A DNA stretch of 64,000 bases, taken from the NCBI GenBank assembly GCA_959606065.1, contig CAUHHV010000008.1:22976-86975 (forward strand), read 5' to 3'. This document shows, piece after piece, positions 7,561-16,450 of this stretch. The translations under genes and the position numbers were made by a program. How positions within the stretch are numbered: the first letter of the stretch is position 1; every line of letters starts with the position of its first letter. Under the pieces are notes generated by a model, which was not told the DNA's origin, made no database searches, and worked only from the letters and a program-made list of their open reading frames with translations. The stretch is from an uncultured Collinsella sp. Its GTDB lineage: Bacteria > Actinomycetota > Coriobacteriia > Coriobacteriales > Coriobacteriaceae.

Positions 7561-8316
7561 TTAGATGTCGAACACGTAGCGCGAGCCCACGATCTTTTGG
7601 CGCCCGAGCAGCAGGGGCCGCCCGTCCGCATCGGTAAAGTACGCCTCCATATAGAAGAGCGGCTCGCCGACCGGCACCTCCAGCAGCGGGGCCGCCTGAG
7701 CATCGGCAAGCGCAATCTCCACGGTGCAGGGATCGGACTTGAGCGGCGCGCGGCCCGAATGCTCTGCAACGAGCGCAAAGATGGAATTGTCCGTGAGGTC
7801 CTTGTCGGCAAGCGTCTGCAGGTAGGGATGGTCGGCCAGCACAAAAGAGTTGTTCTCGAGCATGACGGGCACGCCATCTGCCGTGCGCACGCGCTCGACT
7901 ACGATGAGCTCGCAGCCGGGCTCCACGCCAAAGAACGCCGCGTCCTCGCGCGTCGCCGCGACCACCGTGCGCGACACCAGGCGCGCTCCGGCAACCATGT
8001 CGTTGGCAGCGCAACCCTCGGAAAAGCTCTGAACGTCACCCTTCTGGCGAATCTTGCGCTTGAGCTTGGGAGCGCACACAAAAGTGCCCCTCCCCTGTTG
8101 GCGGTTGAGATACCCCGCGCGCGACAGCTCCTCGATGGCGCGGCGCACGGTGATGCGCCCCACGCCGTAAGACTTCGCGAGCTCCATCTCGGAAGGAATG
8201 CGCGAGCCGGCCGCATACACGCCGCGCGCGATCTCGCCCTTCAGGTCGTCCATGACCTGCTGGTACAGCGGTACGGCGGATACGCCAGCGCGGTCGGTTT
8301 TATCGTCGGTTGCCAT
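7561..8316 (-). CDS. GntR/HutC-family (UTRA) regulator 1
   Basis: 251 residues. A winged-helix GntR domain (PLYQQVMDDLKGEIARGVY, then IPSEMELAKSYGVGRITVRR) is followed by QGRGTFV and a UTRA effector domain to the end, which senses a sugar phosphate in this family. It starts 2 bases after the recQ stop and is presumably cotranscribed with it. It lies just upstream of SIS copy 1, which it most likely controls through the 17-bp repeats. Confidence 0.88.
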   Translation of the reverse strand: MATDDKTDRAGVSAVPLYQQVMDDLKGEIARGVYAAGSRIPSEMELAKSYGVGRITVRRAIEELSRAGYLNRQQGRGTFVCAPKLKRKIRQKGDVQSFSEGCAANDMVAGARLVSRTVVAATREDAAFFGVEPGCELIVVERVRTADGVPVMLENNSFVLADHPYLQTLADKDLTDNSIFALVAEHSGRAPLKSDPCTVEIALADAQAAPLLEVPVGEPLFYMEAYFTDADGRPLLLGRQKIVGSRYVFDI

Positions 8317-8318
8317 CG

Positions 8319-10301
8319 TTACGCTCCATCCCGCGCATGCTCGGACTCAAACTCTTCAATCGCCGCCATAAACTGCTCGCCAAAGGCGTCGGCCTTTTTC
8401 TCGCCGATGCCGTTGACCTGGATAAGCTCGTCGCGCGTCTGCGGGCGCAGGCGGCACAGGCCGCGCAGGGCCTTGTCGGAGAAGACCATATACGGCGCCA
8501 TCTCGAGCTCGGTCGAGATTTCCTTGCGCAGGGCGCGCAGGCGCTCGAACAGCTCGGCATCGTCGCCCACGCGCGGGCGCTGATCCAGCTCGGCCTCCTC
8601 GCGCAGCAGATCCACCGCACGGCGGGCGCGGGCCGAGGCCTTGCGCTTGGACGCGCGACGCTTAACGGTAAAGGCGAACGCCTCGTTCTCGACCTCGCCG
8701 GCACGCGGGCCCAGCCCCACGACCGGGTACTGCCCCTGCGAGGTGGCCAAATAACCGCGGCCGCACAGCTGGCCGATGATATCCTTGATGCGCCCGACCG
8801 ATTCGCTCGACAGCTCACCGTAGCCGCGGTCCTCGTCCAGATGCATCTGGCGAATGCGCTCGGTGTTGCCGCCGTGGAGCACATCGGCGACCAGCGATTT
8901 GCCAAAGCGCATGGGACGCGTGGCCACATAGCGCACGGCGGCGCGGGCCATATCGGTGACGTCCTCGACCTCGAACTTCGTGAGGCAGTTGCTGCAGTTG
9001 CCGCAGCCCTCGGCGTCGTCCGTGGCGGTGCTGCCCGCACCAGCCGCGGCAGCATGCTCGGCCGCGGCCTCGTCGCCAAAGTAGCGCAGCATGTATTCGC
9101 GCAGGCAGCCGGTGGTATTGCAGTAGCCCTCCATCTGGCTGAGCAGGCGATATCGATTCTGGAGCGCCCACGCGCGCTGCTCGTCGTCGAGCGCCTCATC
9201 GGCAGCATCGCCGCGGTCGATCAAAAAGCGACGCATGCGAAAATCGTTACCGTTCCACAGCAGATGGCAGCTGGCCGGGTCGCCATCGCGGCCGGCTCGA
9301 CCCGCCTCTTGGTAGTATGCCTCGATGCTCTCGGGCACGTTGTTGTGAATCACGTAGCGCACGTTGGGCTTGTCGATGCCCATGCCAAAGGCGTTGGTGG
9401 CAACCATCACCTGGATATCGTCGTCGATAAAGGCACGCTGGCTTTGGCGGCGGGCGTCGTTACCCATGCCGGCATGGTAGCGGCCAACGCGAATGCCGCT
9501 GGGTCCCAGCGCCTCGGCAAGCTCGCCTGCCAGCGCATCGACCGTCTTGCGGGTGGAGCAATACACGACGCCGCTCTCGCTCGAATGCGCGATCACGTAG
9601 TCGCGCACCCAGGCAGTCTTGGCCTTGTCGCCCATCTCCTCGCAACCAAAGTAGAGGTTCTTGCGATCGAAGCCCGTCACCACCGTCGCGGGGTTTTGCA
9701 AGCCGAGCATCTGCTGAATGTCCGCACGCACGCGCTCGGTCGCCGTAGCGGTAAAGGCAGCCACGATGGGGCGCTGCGGCAGCGAATCGATAAACTCGCG
9801 AATCTGCAGGTAAGCGGGGCGAAAATCCTGGCCCCATTGGCTCACGCAGTGGGCCTCGTCAATGGCCACGAGCGGCACGCCGATGCCGCCGTCCGCCGCG
9901 GCCTCCTGCGCAAAGGCTAAAAAGCGCGGCTCGAGCAGGCGCTCGGGCGCCACGTACATAAGCTGGTAGCGGCCCTCGCGCGCCCGCTTGAGCACGGTGT
10001 TTTGCTGGGCCGGAGTAAGGCTGGAGTTGAGATAGCTGGGCCGCGCACCCGCCGCGAGCAATGCGCGGGTCTGATCCTCCATAAGCGACAGCAGCGGACT
10101 CACCACAAAGGTGATGCCGGGCAGCATGAGCGCAGGCACCTGGTAGCAAATGGACTTGCCGGCACCTGTGGGCATAACGCCGAGCGCATCGCGGCCGGCA
10201 AGGATCGCATCGACCATGCGGTCCTGCCCCGGGCGAAACGAGGTGTAGCCAAAATAGGCGCTGAGCGTGTCAAGCGCCATCTGCTGCATGCTATCGGTCA
10301 T
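8319..10301 (-). CDS. recQ: ATP-dependent DNA helicase RecQ
   Basis: 660 residues. A 3'-5' helicase for recombination and fork repair. Seen in order: Walker A (MPTGAGKS), DEAH box (VAIDEAHCVSQWG), motif VI region (YYQEAGRAGRDG), a zinc site made of CNTTGC and CGNCSNC, an RQC winged helix, and an HRDC domain at the end (LRALRKEISTELEMAPYMVF, then IQVNGIGEKKADAFG). Full length and intact. The start at 10301 has AGGAAA upstream. The downstream GntR gene is only 2 bases away. Confidence 0.95.
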   Translation of the reverse strand: MTDSMQQMALDTLSAYFGYTSFRPGQDRMVDAILAGRDALGVMPTGAGKSICYQVPALMLPGITFVVSPLLSLMEDQTRALLAAGARPSYLNSSLTPAQQNTVLKRAREGRYQLMYVAPERLLEPRFLAFAQEAAADGGIGVPLVAIDEAHCVSQWGQDFRPAYLQIREFIDSLPQRPIVAAFTATATERVRADIQQMLGLQNPATVVTGFDRKNLYFGCEEMGDKAKTAWVRDYVIAHSSESGVVYCSTRKTVDALAGELAEALGPSGIRVGRYHAGMGNDARRQSQRAFIDDDIQVMVATNAFGMGIDKPNVRYVIHNNVPESIEAYYQEAGRAGRDGDPASCHLLWNGNDFRMRRFLIDRGDAADEALDDEQRAWALQNRYRLLSQMEGYCNTTGCLREYMLRYFGDEAAAEHAAAAGAGSTATDDAEGCGNCSNCLTKFEVEDVTDMARAAVRYVATRPMRFGKSLVADVLHGGNTERIRQMHLDEDRGYGELSSESVGRIKDIIGQLCGRGYLATSQGQYPVVGLGPRAGEVENEAFAFTVKRRASKRKASARARRAVDLLREEAELDQRPRVGDDAELFERLRALRKEISTELEMAPYMVFSDKALRGLCRLRPQTRDELIQVNGIGEKKADAFGEQFMAAIEEFESEHARDGA

Positions 10302-10390
10302 GGTTTCCTAACGTCCAAGTCATCTGCCGCCGATTATACGCCGCCACGCGGACCGCTGCCGTACGGCTGTCAGCCACGCTCATTCTGCGG

Positions 10391-10448
10391 GTAGTCATTG
10401 GGGACGTTCTTGAATGACTAGTCGTTTAAGAACGTCCCCAATGACTAC
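10391..10448. repeat. REP palindrome, CATTGGGGACGTTCTT type
   Basis: A perfect 21-bp inverted repeat (GTAGTCATTGGGGACGTTCTT and its complement) surrounds GAATGACTAGTCGTTT. It shares the CATTGGGGAC head and AGTCGTTTAAG loop with copies at 50742, 56569 and 63818. Confidence 0.9.
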
Positions 10449-10477
10449 CACGGCAACGCCGATGTTTTGGCGCAGAC

Positions 10478-10590
10478 AGCGAAAGCCCGTCAGAGCGAGC
10501 AAGGTGCCTTGAAACAAGGCGGCATTGATCTTCTGATCATGCCGCCGAAGTTGAAAGGCAGATTGCCGCTCTGGCGAGCTTGCAGCGTCG
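10478..10590 (-). ncRNA. Structured 3'-UTR element, family 1, copy A
   Basis: It lies 30 bases after the stop of GntR regulator 2 on the same strand. On the plus strand it runs AGCGAA, stem, GCAAGGTG, inner hairpins, CAGATTGCC, stem, TTGCAGCGTCG. The 14-bp stem here reads AAGCCCGTCAGAGC against GCTCTGGCGAGCTT. The inner hairpin GGCGGCATTGATC pairs with GATCATGCCGCC. Copies B (18790) and C (23584) keep the unpaired blocks but change the stems with compensation. A separate hairpin (ACGCGGTTTTACCAAACCGCG) lies between it and the gene. With the REP at 10391 it fills the 10302-10622 gap. Confidence 0.65.
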
Positions 10591-10622
10591 AGCCGTTGCG
10601 CGGTTTGGTAAAACCGCGTAAC

Positions 10623-11342
10623 TTACATCACCATGACGTAGCGGCTGCCCACGTAGTACTGCTTACCCATCAGGACCGGCTCGCCATTGGGGCCGATAAA
10701 GCCGGCGCGCAGGTTGAGCAGCGGGTCGTGCGGGGCAATGCCCAGCTCGGCGGCCTGTTCGGCGTTGGCGCGAACGGCCTCGACCGTGCGGTAGCCAACC
10801 GAGACAATCGGCGTTCCGCTGACACGCTCGACCTCGGCAAAAATCGACTTGTCCTCAAGATCGGCCGTCAACAGCTCGCGGTATGCATCAAACGGCACAA
10901 AGATGTTCTCCTCAAAGATGGGCTCGCCGTCGGCTGTACGTACGCGCTTGATGTGCAGCAGCAGCGCGTCCTTCTGCAGGCCAAAGAACTCCATCTCGTT
11001 TTGACGTGCCGGCACAATCTGGCGATCGATCACATGCGCGCCCGCCTTCATGCCGTTATCGGCGCAAAGCTCGGTGAACGTCTGCAGCGTCGAAGCGTGG
11101 AACTGGCGGTTGATGTGCGGCGTGGAGACAAAGGTGCCGCGGCCCTGCTGCTTAACCAGGTAGCCATCGGAGCACAGCTCCTCGACGGCGCGACGCACCG
11201 TAATGCGGCTCACCTCATACTGTTCGGCAAGCTCAAGCTCAGATGGAATGCGCTCCTTTGGTGCATAAACACCTTTCTCAATCGCGTCCTTGATCTCGTC
11301 GTAAATCTGCTGGTAAAGCGGTGCATTTTTGGGCGCTGGCAT
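10623..11342 (-). CDS. GntR/HutC-family (UTRA) regulator 2
   Basis: 239 residues. GntR winged helix (PLYQQIYDEIKDAIEKGVY, IPSELELAEQYEVSRITVRR) followed by a UTRA domain ending GKQYYVGSRYVMVM, very like regulator 1. Its own upstream region holds a CGTTATATAC motif that recurs before the DMT exporter and, as CGTTATA, before the mannose-class PTS operon. It is therefore the best candidate regulator of that PTS and its deglycase, although it is not adjacent to them. Confidence 0.87.
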   Translation of the reverse strand: MPAPKNAPLYQQIYDEIKDAIEKGVYAPKERIPSELELAEQYEVSRITVRRAVEELCSDGYLVKQQGRGTFVSTPHINRQFHASTLQTFTELCADNGMKAGAHVIDRQIVPARQNEMEFFGLQKDALLLHIKRVRTADGEPIFEENIFVPFDAYRELLTADLEDKSIFAEVERVSGTPIVSVGYRTVEAVRANAEQAAELGIAPHDPLLNLRAGFIGPNGEPVLMGKQYYVGSRYVMVM

Positions 11343-11381
11343 ATCTGATCACTCTTATCAAAATATCGAAATAACTAATAC

Positions 11382-11395
11382 GTATATAACGTCTT
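11382..11395 (-). promoter_or_regulatory. CGTTATATAC operator-like motif before GntR 2
   Basis: The minus strand reads AAGACGTTATATACG about 40 bases upstream of the start. It is shared with the promoters of EIIAB and the DMT exporter. The flanks are AT-rich and promoter-like. Confidence 0.5.
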
Positions 11396-11446
11396 TTTAT
11401 ATGTTACCTTAGTTTGATAAAACGATACACCGCATACAGCAAATCT

Positions 11447-12454
11447 TTACTTGCCGTCGTCCTGCTGCAAGCTTTCCTGATCGTGCAGACGGGCCTGCCT
11501 GCTGGCCATGCGCGCGGGCTTGTCGGGATCGGGAACGGCCGTGGGCATGGGCTCGTCGACATGGCCGCCCCACCAGCCGCCCACAAAGTTAAGCGTGTGG
11601 AACACATTGATCACGGCGCCGGGATCAATGTCGCACACCAACTTGATGATGTCCTGGCTCTCGTAGGTCGAGACAACGGTGTGCAGCAGGTACATCTTTT
11701 CGCGGCTGTATCCGCCAACGACCTCGGCGCAGCTGATGCCGTGCTGAAAATGGTCGATATAGGCGTTCATGACCTCGTCGGCCTTGCGCGTCGTGATCTG
11801 CAGCGTCACGCGGTCGTAGCGACGGTAGAAGCTGTCGATGGTCTTGGTCGAAATAAACTGGAACACGATAGAATACGCCGCATTGTCCCAGCCAAACATA
11901 AAGCCAAAGATCGCCAGGATAAAACAGTTAAAGCCAAAGATGACGCCCCAGATGGTCTTGCCCGTGTGGTTGGAAACCCACAGCGCGATAAAGTCGGTAC
12001 CGCCGGTGGATGCGCCGGACTTAAGCGCAATGGCAGCGCCCAGACCCGAGACCACGCCGCCAAAAATGATGAGCATGATCTTGTCGCCCAAAAACGGGGC
12101 GAAGTGAAAGATATTGAGAAACAGCGACGAAAGCACGACCTGCATCATCGAGAAGATGACGAAGCGCCTGCTGATGCCGCTCCAACACAGAAGCGCCACG
12201 GGGATGTTGAGCGCGAGCATGCCGAGCGAGAAGTCGATATGAACGCCGCCGAGCGAGGTAACGCGATCGAGCAGGACCGCGACGCCGGTGAGACCGCTCG
12301 GAAGCAGGTCGGCGGGGCGAATGAACGCCTGGATCAGGAATGTCTGGAGAACGGCGGAAATTGTGACCGCCACAGCAGTGATGGCGCGGCGGACAATGGT
12401 AAGGCGGCCGAGCACGAGCACGCGGTCCGTGAGCTGATCGATGGCGTTCGCCAC
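11447..12454 (-). CDS. YitT-family membrane protein
   Basis: 335 residues from a GTG at 12454 with GAAAGGAG eight bases upstream. Five to six membrane helices occupy the first two thirds (from VAVTISAVLQTFLIQAFI), with the family's GGVVSGLGAAIALKSGAST-GGTD pattern. A soluble DUF2179-type domain follows (VTLQITTRKADEVMNAYI), then a charged tail of about 40 residues. The molecular role of this widespread family is unknown. Confidence 0.88.
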   Translation of the reverse strand: MANAIDQLTDRVLVLGRLTIVRRAITAVAVTISAVLQTFLIQAFIRPADLLPSGLTGVAVLLDRVTSLGGVHIDFSLGMLALNIPVALLCWSGISRRFVIFSMMQVVLSSLFLNIFHFAPFLGDKIMLIIFGGVVSGLGAAIALKSGASTGGTDFIALWVSNHTGKTIWGVIFGFNCFILAIFGFMFGWDNAAYSIVFQFISTKTIDSFYRRYDRVTLQITTRKADEVMNAYIDHFQHGISCAEVVGGYSREKMYLLHTVVSTYESQDIIKLVCDIDPGAVINVFHTLNFVGGWWGGHVDEPMPTAVPDPDKPARMASRQARLHDQESLQQDDGK

Positions 12455-12592
12455 GTAGGCTCCTTTCGGAGGCAGATGTAGTTGTGGGGCATGTCGGCGA
12501 TTGTAGCATGGAGCGCGAAAGGGCGCTTCAATTCACCCGCTCTCGACAACCAAAACGAGCCAGCATCTCCCCAACCAAAGAGCCCAAATTCC

Positions 12593-12711
12593 AAGTGAGT
12601 AGACTATTCGCGACCTGTCGAGCACACCCAAAACAGCCACCTCTGTGACCTGCAGTTTTACTAAGGCAGATTCGCTTTGTGCTCTGCCTGAGCTGAAAAG
12701 TCTACTCACTT
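12593..12711. repeat. Long-range inverted repeat with inner hairpin
   Basis: AAGTGAGTAGACT at 12593 is exactly complementary to AGTCTACTCACTT ending at 12711. Within lies AGGCAGA...TCTGCCT. It occupies most of the 12455-12807 gap between the YitT gene and the HAD gene. The AGTAGACT core is faintly like the AGTAGATT palindromes at 425 and 4977. The rest of the gap shows nothing. Confidence 0.7.
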
Positions 12712-12807
12712 AGTCTGAATCGGAGCCAAACGGATCAAATCGAAGCCAAAATGAGCCGATCTGCCGCAAAAGACGCGTGAATCGGTACTTCTCGTAGCGA
12801 ATTGACG

Positions 12808-13437
12808 CTATAAAGCGGTCAGAATGTCGGCGAGGCTATCGATGATGGCATCAGCGGCGGACTGATCCAGGTTGACGCCCTCGTGCGGGCGCAGCGCCAG
12901 GACGCGGGCGCCGGAGCGCTTGCCGGCCTCGATGCCCAACGGCGAGTCCTCGATAACCAGGCACTCGGACGGCTCAACATCCAGCGCCTCCATGACACGC
13001 AGGTAGATCTCGGGGTCGGGCTTAAACGCACTGCACTCGTGACCGCTGATGGTGTAATCCAGCACATCGGCGATACCGGCGATCTCCACCAGCTCGTCAA
13101 TCAACTCACGATACGACGAGCTCGCGATTGCACACTTCACGCCGCGCTCGTGCAGCTCGCGCATCACCGGCTCCGTCTGCTCGTTGAGCAGCTCGGCATA
13201 CGGAACGGGGTGGTCCGGGCTGTAGACCTGCTTGTACTCCACGCGCAGGCGCTCGCGCAGCTCAATATCGTCGGGAACCAGCGTCTCCCAAATGGCGGGC
13301 TCGTTAGACCCCGAAAGATCGGGGATCTCGTCAAAGTGGAACCCCTTCTCTTCCATAAACGCCACGCGACGGCGGTTGTAGAACCACTCGGTATCGACCA
13401 GCACGCCGTCCATGTCAAACAGCACTGCCTTGATCAT
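12808..13437 (-). CDS. HAD-superfamily phosphatase/phosphoglucomutase-like
   Basis: 209 residues from the ATG at 13437, placed by GGGAGGAG upstream; a longer frame to 13569 runs through a repeat and is rejected. Motif I is FDMDGVLVDTE (7-17), motif II IASSSYRE, motif III/IV KPDPEIYL...VIEDSPLGIEAG. The cap and DGVLVDTE match the beta-phosphoglucomutase/sugar-phosphatase group. It may act on a sugar phosphate made by the neighbouring PTS-deglycase unit, but a strong terminator separates them, so the link is only positional. Confidence 0.85.
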   Translation of the reverse strand: MIKAVLFDMDGVLVDTEWFYNRRRVAFMEEKGFHFDEIPDLSGSNEPAIWETLVPDDIELRERLRVEYKQVYSPDHPVPYAELLNEQTEPVMRELHERGVKCAIASSSYRELIDELVEIAGIADVLDYTISGHECSAFKPDPEIYLRVMEALDVEPSECLVIEDSPLGIEAGKRSGARVLALRPHEGVNLDQSAADAIIDSLADILTAL

Positions 13438-13450
13438 ACGCATCTCCTCC

Positions 13451-13490
13451 CACCTGCCAAAAAGGGACAGGTTTATTTTGGTAGGTTTTA
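13451..13490. repeat. REP-like palindrome, CCTGCCAAAAAGGGACAGG type
   Basis: Reverse-oriented copy of 3274-3312, with ACCTGCCAAAAAGGGACAGG facing TTTTGGTAGGTTT. Confidence 0.75.
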
Positions 13491-13531
13491 TCTGGGGTTT
13501 TGCGGCGCGACGGGCGCGCCCTCCCCAGAGC

Positions 13532-13564
13532 AAAAAAGGGGACGGGGCGCAAACCCCATCCCCT
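13532..13564 (-). terminator. Terminator of the mannose-class PTS/deglycase operon
   Basis: On the minus strand AGGGGATGGGGT pairs with GCCCCGTCCCCT and is followed by TTTTTT. It ends the transcript 34 bases after the SIS copy 2 stop. Confidence 0.9.
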
Positions 13565-13597
13565 CTCAATCAACCTGTAAGGTCTACTTACTTGTGA

Positions 13598-14581
13598 TTA
13601 GTAGGAAAGCTTCCACATGTAGCGACGCATGGTCAGCGGGTGCTGACGGGCCTCGGCGATCTGGTTGCCGTACTCGCGCATAACGGCGAGGTGCAGCAGC
13701 GGGTTGAAGTAGGTGACGACGCTCGCGGGCACGGCGTCGGCCAGACCGTAGTCCTTGGAGTCGATCAGAGCGACCTTGGCGCCCATGCGCTTAAGGAAGG
13801 TGAGGGCGCGGGCGTCCATCGGACGGGTGGCACCATCGGACATGAAGAAGACGTAGGGCTTACCCTCGGTGGAAACCTCGAACGGGCCGTGGAAGTACTC
13901 GCCGGTGTTGTAGGCGGCGGCGTCGATCCACTGCATCTCGGTGAACAGGAAGGCGGCGTGAGAATAAGCCATCTTCTCGGAGGCACCGGAGGCCATGAAG
14001 TAGATCATCTCGTCGTCCTTGAAGTCCTGGGCGAACTGCTTGGCGAGGCCCTTGGCGGACTGAGCGGCGTTCTCGCAGAGCTCGAAGACGTTGGTGAGGC
14101 CGGTGATCATGTCCTCGTAGTGGTCATAGCCCTCGGTCTGCTGAAGGATCTCGACAGCAAGAGCGATGGCGTAGCCGGGCTTCTCGCACTTGGCAGCGTA
14201 GTTGGCGTGGAAGCCGTGGACGATGACATGGTCGGCGTCGACGGTCAGAGCGGAGCCAGCCTTGTTGGTGAGGGAGACGACCGGGCAGTTGTGCTTCTTG
14301 GCGGTCTTGTTGGCCTCGACGGTCTCGGGCGTGGAGCCACCCAGGGAGCAGGTGATCACGAAGGTGTGCTCGTTGACCCAGGAAGGCGTGTCGTAGTTGA
14401 ACTCGTTAGCGGTGAAGATCTGAACGTTCAGCTTGTCCGTGTTGTTGGCCAGGAAGTACTTGGCGGGGTAAAGGTCGGACATGGAAGCACCGCAGCCGAC
14501 GAAAGCGACGCTGTGGATCTCGTGGTTGGACAGGACGTCAGCGACGATCTGCTTAGGGAGGTTAAGGTCGATCTCGTACAT
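13598..14581 (-). CDS. SIS-domain sugar-amine deglycase-like protein (copy 2, PTS-linked)
   Basis: 327 residues from the ATG at 14581, chosen because AAAGGA lies at a proper distance; an ATG at 14590 abuts the site. Two SIS folds (VGCGASMSD; SLGGSTPE) and GEYFHGPFEVS, then the shared end RRYMWKLSY. It follows EIIAB-EIIC-EIID in one transcript. Fructoselysine/glucoselysine operons have this layout: a mannose-class PTS phosphorylates a glycated amine on entry and the deglycase releases the sugar phosphate. The exact substrate is not shown by sequence. Confidence 0.83.
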   Translation of the reverse strand: MYEIDLNLPKQIVADVLSNHEIHSVAFVGCGASMSDLYPAKYFLANNTDKLNVQIFTANEFNYDTPSWVNEHTFVITCSLGGSTPETVEANKTAKKHNCPVVSLTNKAGSALTVDADHVIVHGFHANYAAKCEKPGYAIALAVEILQQTEGYDHYEDMITGLTNVFELCENAAQSAKGLAKQFAQDFKDDEMIYFMASGASEKMAYSHAAFLFTEMQWIDAAAYNTGEYFHGPFEVSTEGKPYVFFMSDGATRPMDARALTFLKRMGAKVALIDSKDYGLADAVPASVVTYFNPLLHLAVMREYGNQIAEARQHPLTMRRYMWKLSY

Positions 14582-14672
14582 CTGACACATTCCTTTCGAT
14601 TTGTTGCGGCGTCACATTGCCGGACGCTCGCAGGGTTACCGTAGTTAGGACCGAGTCGCCGGCCCGTTGAGG

Positions 14673-14746
14673 ATGTGACAAAGGGACTATCCCTTTGTCA
14701 CATGTTAGGGATGGAAGCCTGCCTGGGGTATGGGATGCCAGGCAGG
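14673..14746 (-). other. Two intercistronic hairpins between EIID and the deglycase
   Basis: TGTGACAAAGGGA and its complement (14674-14702) form one perfect hairpin; GCCTGCCTGG and CCAGGCAGGC (about 14716-14746) form another. Neither has a U-run in the direction of transcription. They may adjust the ratio of transporter to enzyme by mRNA processing or partial termination. The first has a GGGACTATCCC centre like the window's REP families. Confidence 0.6.
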
Positions 14747-14772
14747 CCCCCGGGGGAAGCGCTGGGTCGCGA

Positions 14773-15606
14773 CTAGGCCAGGATGCCGGCCGCGGAGAGG
14801 GCGATGCCGCCCACGATGGCAATCACGAGAAGCCAACCGGTGTTGACGTTCTTCTTGATGAGCCAGTACATAAGGCCGGTGAGGCCAAGGGAGATCATCT
14901 GGGGCATCATGCCGTCCAGGATGTCCTGGATCACGACGGTACCCTCAGCGAACTGCAGCGGGGTGGTGGCGCCGATCAGCGTAGCGATCATGCCGCCCAC
15001 GGACATAAGACCCACGATGCCGCAGACATACATGAGCTTCTCCATGAGGTCGCCACCCTGGAGCTTGCTCAGGTACTCGTGGCCGCCCTGGTAGCCGATC
15101 TTGGCAGCGAACCACGTGATCAGCACGGAGGGCACAATGGAGATGAGCATGGCCAGGATCGGACCCATGATGGAGCCCTGCTGAGCCAGCTGAACGCCCA
15201 GGCCAAAGGCGATAACGCGGATGGTGCCCTGGAAGAAAGAGTCACCGATGCCGGAAAGCGGGCCCATGAGGGAGGTCTTGACCGCGTTAATCGAATCGGG
15301 ATCGAAGTTCTCGGGATCCTTGGCGTACTCCTCCTCCATGGAGGCGGCGAGGCCTAGGACAAAAGCGCTCGTCTGCGGGGTGCAGTTGTAGAACGCCATG
15401 TGACGGTGGTAAGCCTCTTTCTTAGCAGCGAGCTGCTTGGGGTCGGACTCGTCCGGATAGAGGCGATCGAGCGTGGGGACCATGCCGTAGAGGAAGCCCA
15501 TGTTCATCTGACGCTCGTAGTTCCAAGAGGCCTGGATGGCCCAGGAGCGCCAGAAGAACTGGCTGACCTTCTTGTTCAGGGACACGTCCTTGGTTGCGGT
15601 TGCCAT
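14773..15606 (-). CDS. PTS mannose-class EIID component
   Basis: 277 residues from the ATG at 15606 with AAGGAGGA upstream; the frame to 15723 overlaps EIIC and is rejected. The N-terminal SQFFWRSWAIQASWNYERQMNMG-type block and the MGPLSGIGDSFFQGTIR signature are characteristic of EIID of the mannose-fructose-sorbose family. A single membrane region near the C-terminus (TGWLLVIAIVGGIALSAAGIL) anchors it beside EIIC. It begins 13 bases after the EIIC stop. Confidence 0.93.
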   Translation of the reverse strand: MATATKDVSLNKKVSQFFWRSWAIQASWNYERQMNMGFLYGMVPTLDRLYPDESDPKQLAAKKEAYHRHMAFYNCTPQTSAFVLGLAASMEEEYAKDPENFDPDSINAVKTSLMGPLSGIGDSFFQGTIRVIAFGLGVQLAQQGSIMGPILAMLISIVPSVLITWFAAKIGYQGGHEYLSKLQGGDLMEKLMYVCGIVGLMSVGGMIATLIGATTPLQFAEGTVVIQDILDGMMPQMISLGLTGLMYWLIKKNVNTGWLLVIAIVGGIALSAAGILA

Positions 15607-15619
15607 AGTGTGTTCCTCC

Positions 15620-16414
15620 TTAGTCTTCGTCGTCTTCGAGCGGATCGTAGTCGGAATCGACACCGGCGGCTGCATGGGAGCCATTGAACTTGAAGCCCAT
15701 GAAGACGATAGCCAGGCACACACCGATCAGAGCGACCGCGATGACGGACAGGTTGAGGTAGGCGGCGAGCAGGAAGCCGATGAACAGGAACGGGGTCATA
15801 CCCTTCTTGATCATCATGGTGAGCAGCAGGGCCAGACCGTAGGCGGTCATGATCTTGGTCGAGACGTTCAGACCAACGGACAGCCACTCGGGAACCATGT
15901 TGACGATGGCTTGGACCAGGTCGGTACCGACAAAGACGGCCAGGAAGATCGGCAGGAAGTACATGATGGCGTACAGACCGGAGCCGGCGCAGATGTGCAT
16001 GCGGTAGGCGGTCTTGAACTTTCCGTTATCGATCGCGCTATCGGCCACATGGGTGAGGGCGGCGATGATGGAACGGAACACGATGCCGAGGAGCTGACCC
16101 AGGACGGCGACCGGGATGGCGATCGTCATGGCGGTCTCGGCGGAAGCATCGGTCAGGCACGCGAAGGCAGCGGCCACGATGCCGCCCAGGACCATATCGG
16201 GCGGAACGGCGGCGCCGACCTGCACCAGGCCCATGGACACGAGCTCGACGGCGGCACCGACGGCAAGGCCGGTGGGCACATCGCCCAGCAGCAGACCGAC
16301 GAGCGTAGCGCCAACGAGGGGCTGCTCGAAGTTAAGACGACCGAGCAGGCGGGAGTCCCACATGCAGAACACGCCGACGAGGCCGACGAGCACCGCACTG
16401 ATGAACGTATTCAT
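15620..16414 (-). CDS. PTS mannose-class EIIC component
   Basis: 264 residues, highly hydrophobic, with the family pattern VGLLLGDVPTGLAVGAAVEL and GAAVPPDMVLGGIVAAAFA. It forms the sugar channel with EIID. The acidic tail (DSDYDPLEDDED) is unusual and probably cytoplasmic. Cotranscribed with EIIAB (36-base gap) and EIID. Confidence 0.93.
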   Translation of the reverse strand: MNTFISAVLVGLVGVFCMWDSRLLGRLNFEQPLVGATLVGLLLGDVPTGLAVGAAVELVSMGLVQVGAAVPPDMVLGGIVAAAFACLTDASAETAMTIAIPVAVLGQLLGIVFRSIIAALTHVADSAIDNGKFKTAYRMHICAGSGLYAIMYFLPIFLAVFVGTDLVQAIVNMVPEWLSVGLNVSTKIMTAYGLALLLTMMIKKGMTPFLFIGFLLAAYLNLSVIAVALIGVCLAIVFMGFKFNGSHAAAGVDSDYDPLEDDED

Positions 16415-16450
16415 ACCCTTCTCCTTTCAGTCAGGCAAAAGCCTGGTTGA

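Noticed and set aside
10478..10590. Group II intron or RNase P-like RNA
   Set aside because: No domain V pattern, no maturase and far too short for RNase P. The conserved blocks do not match either class.
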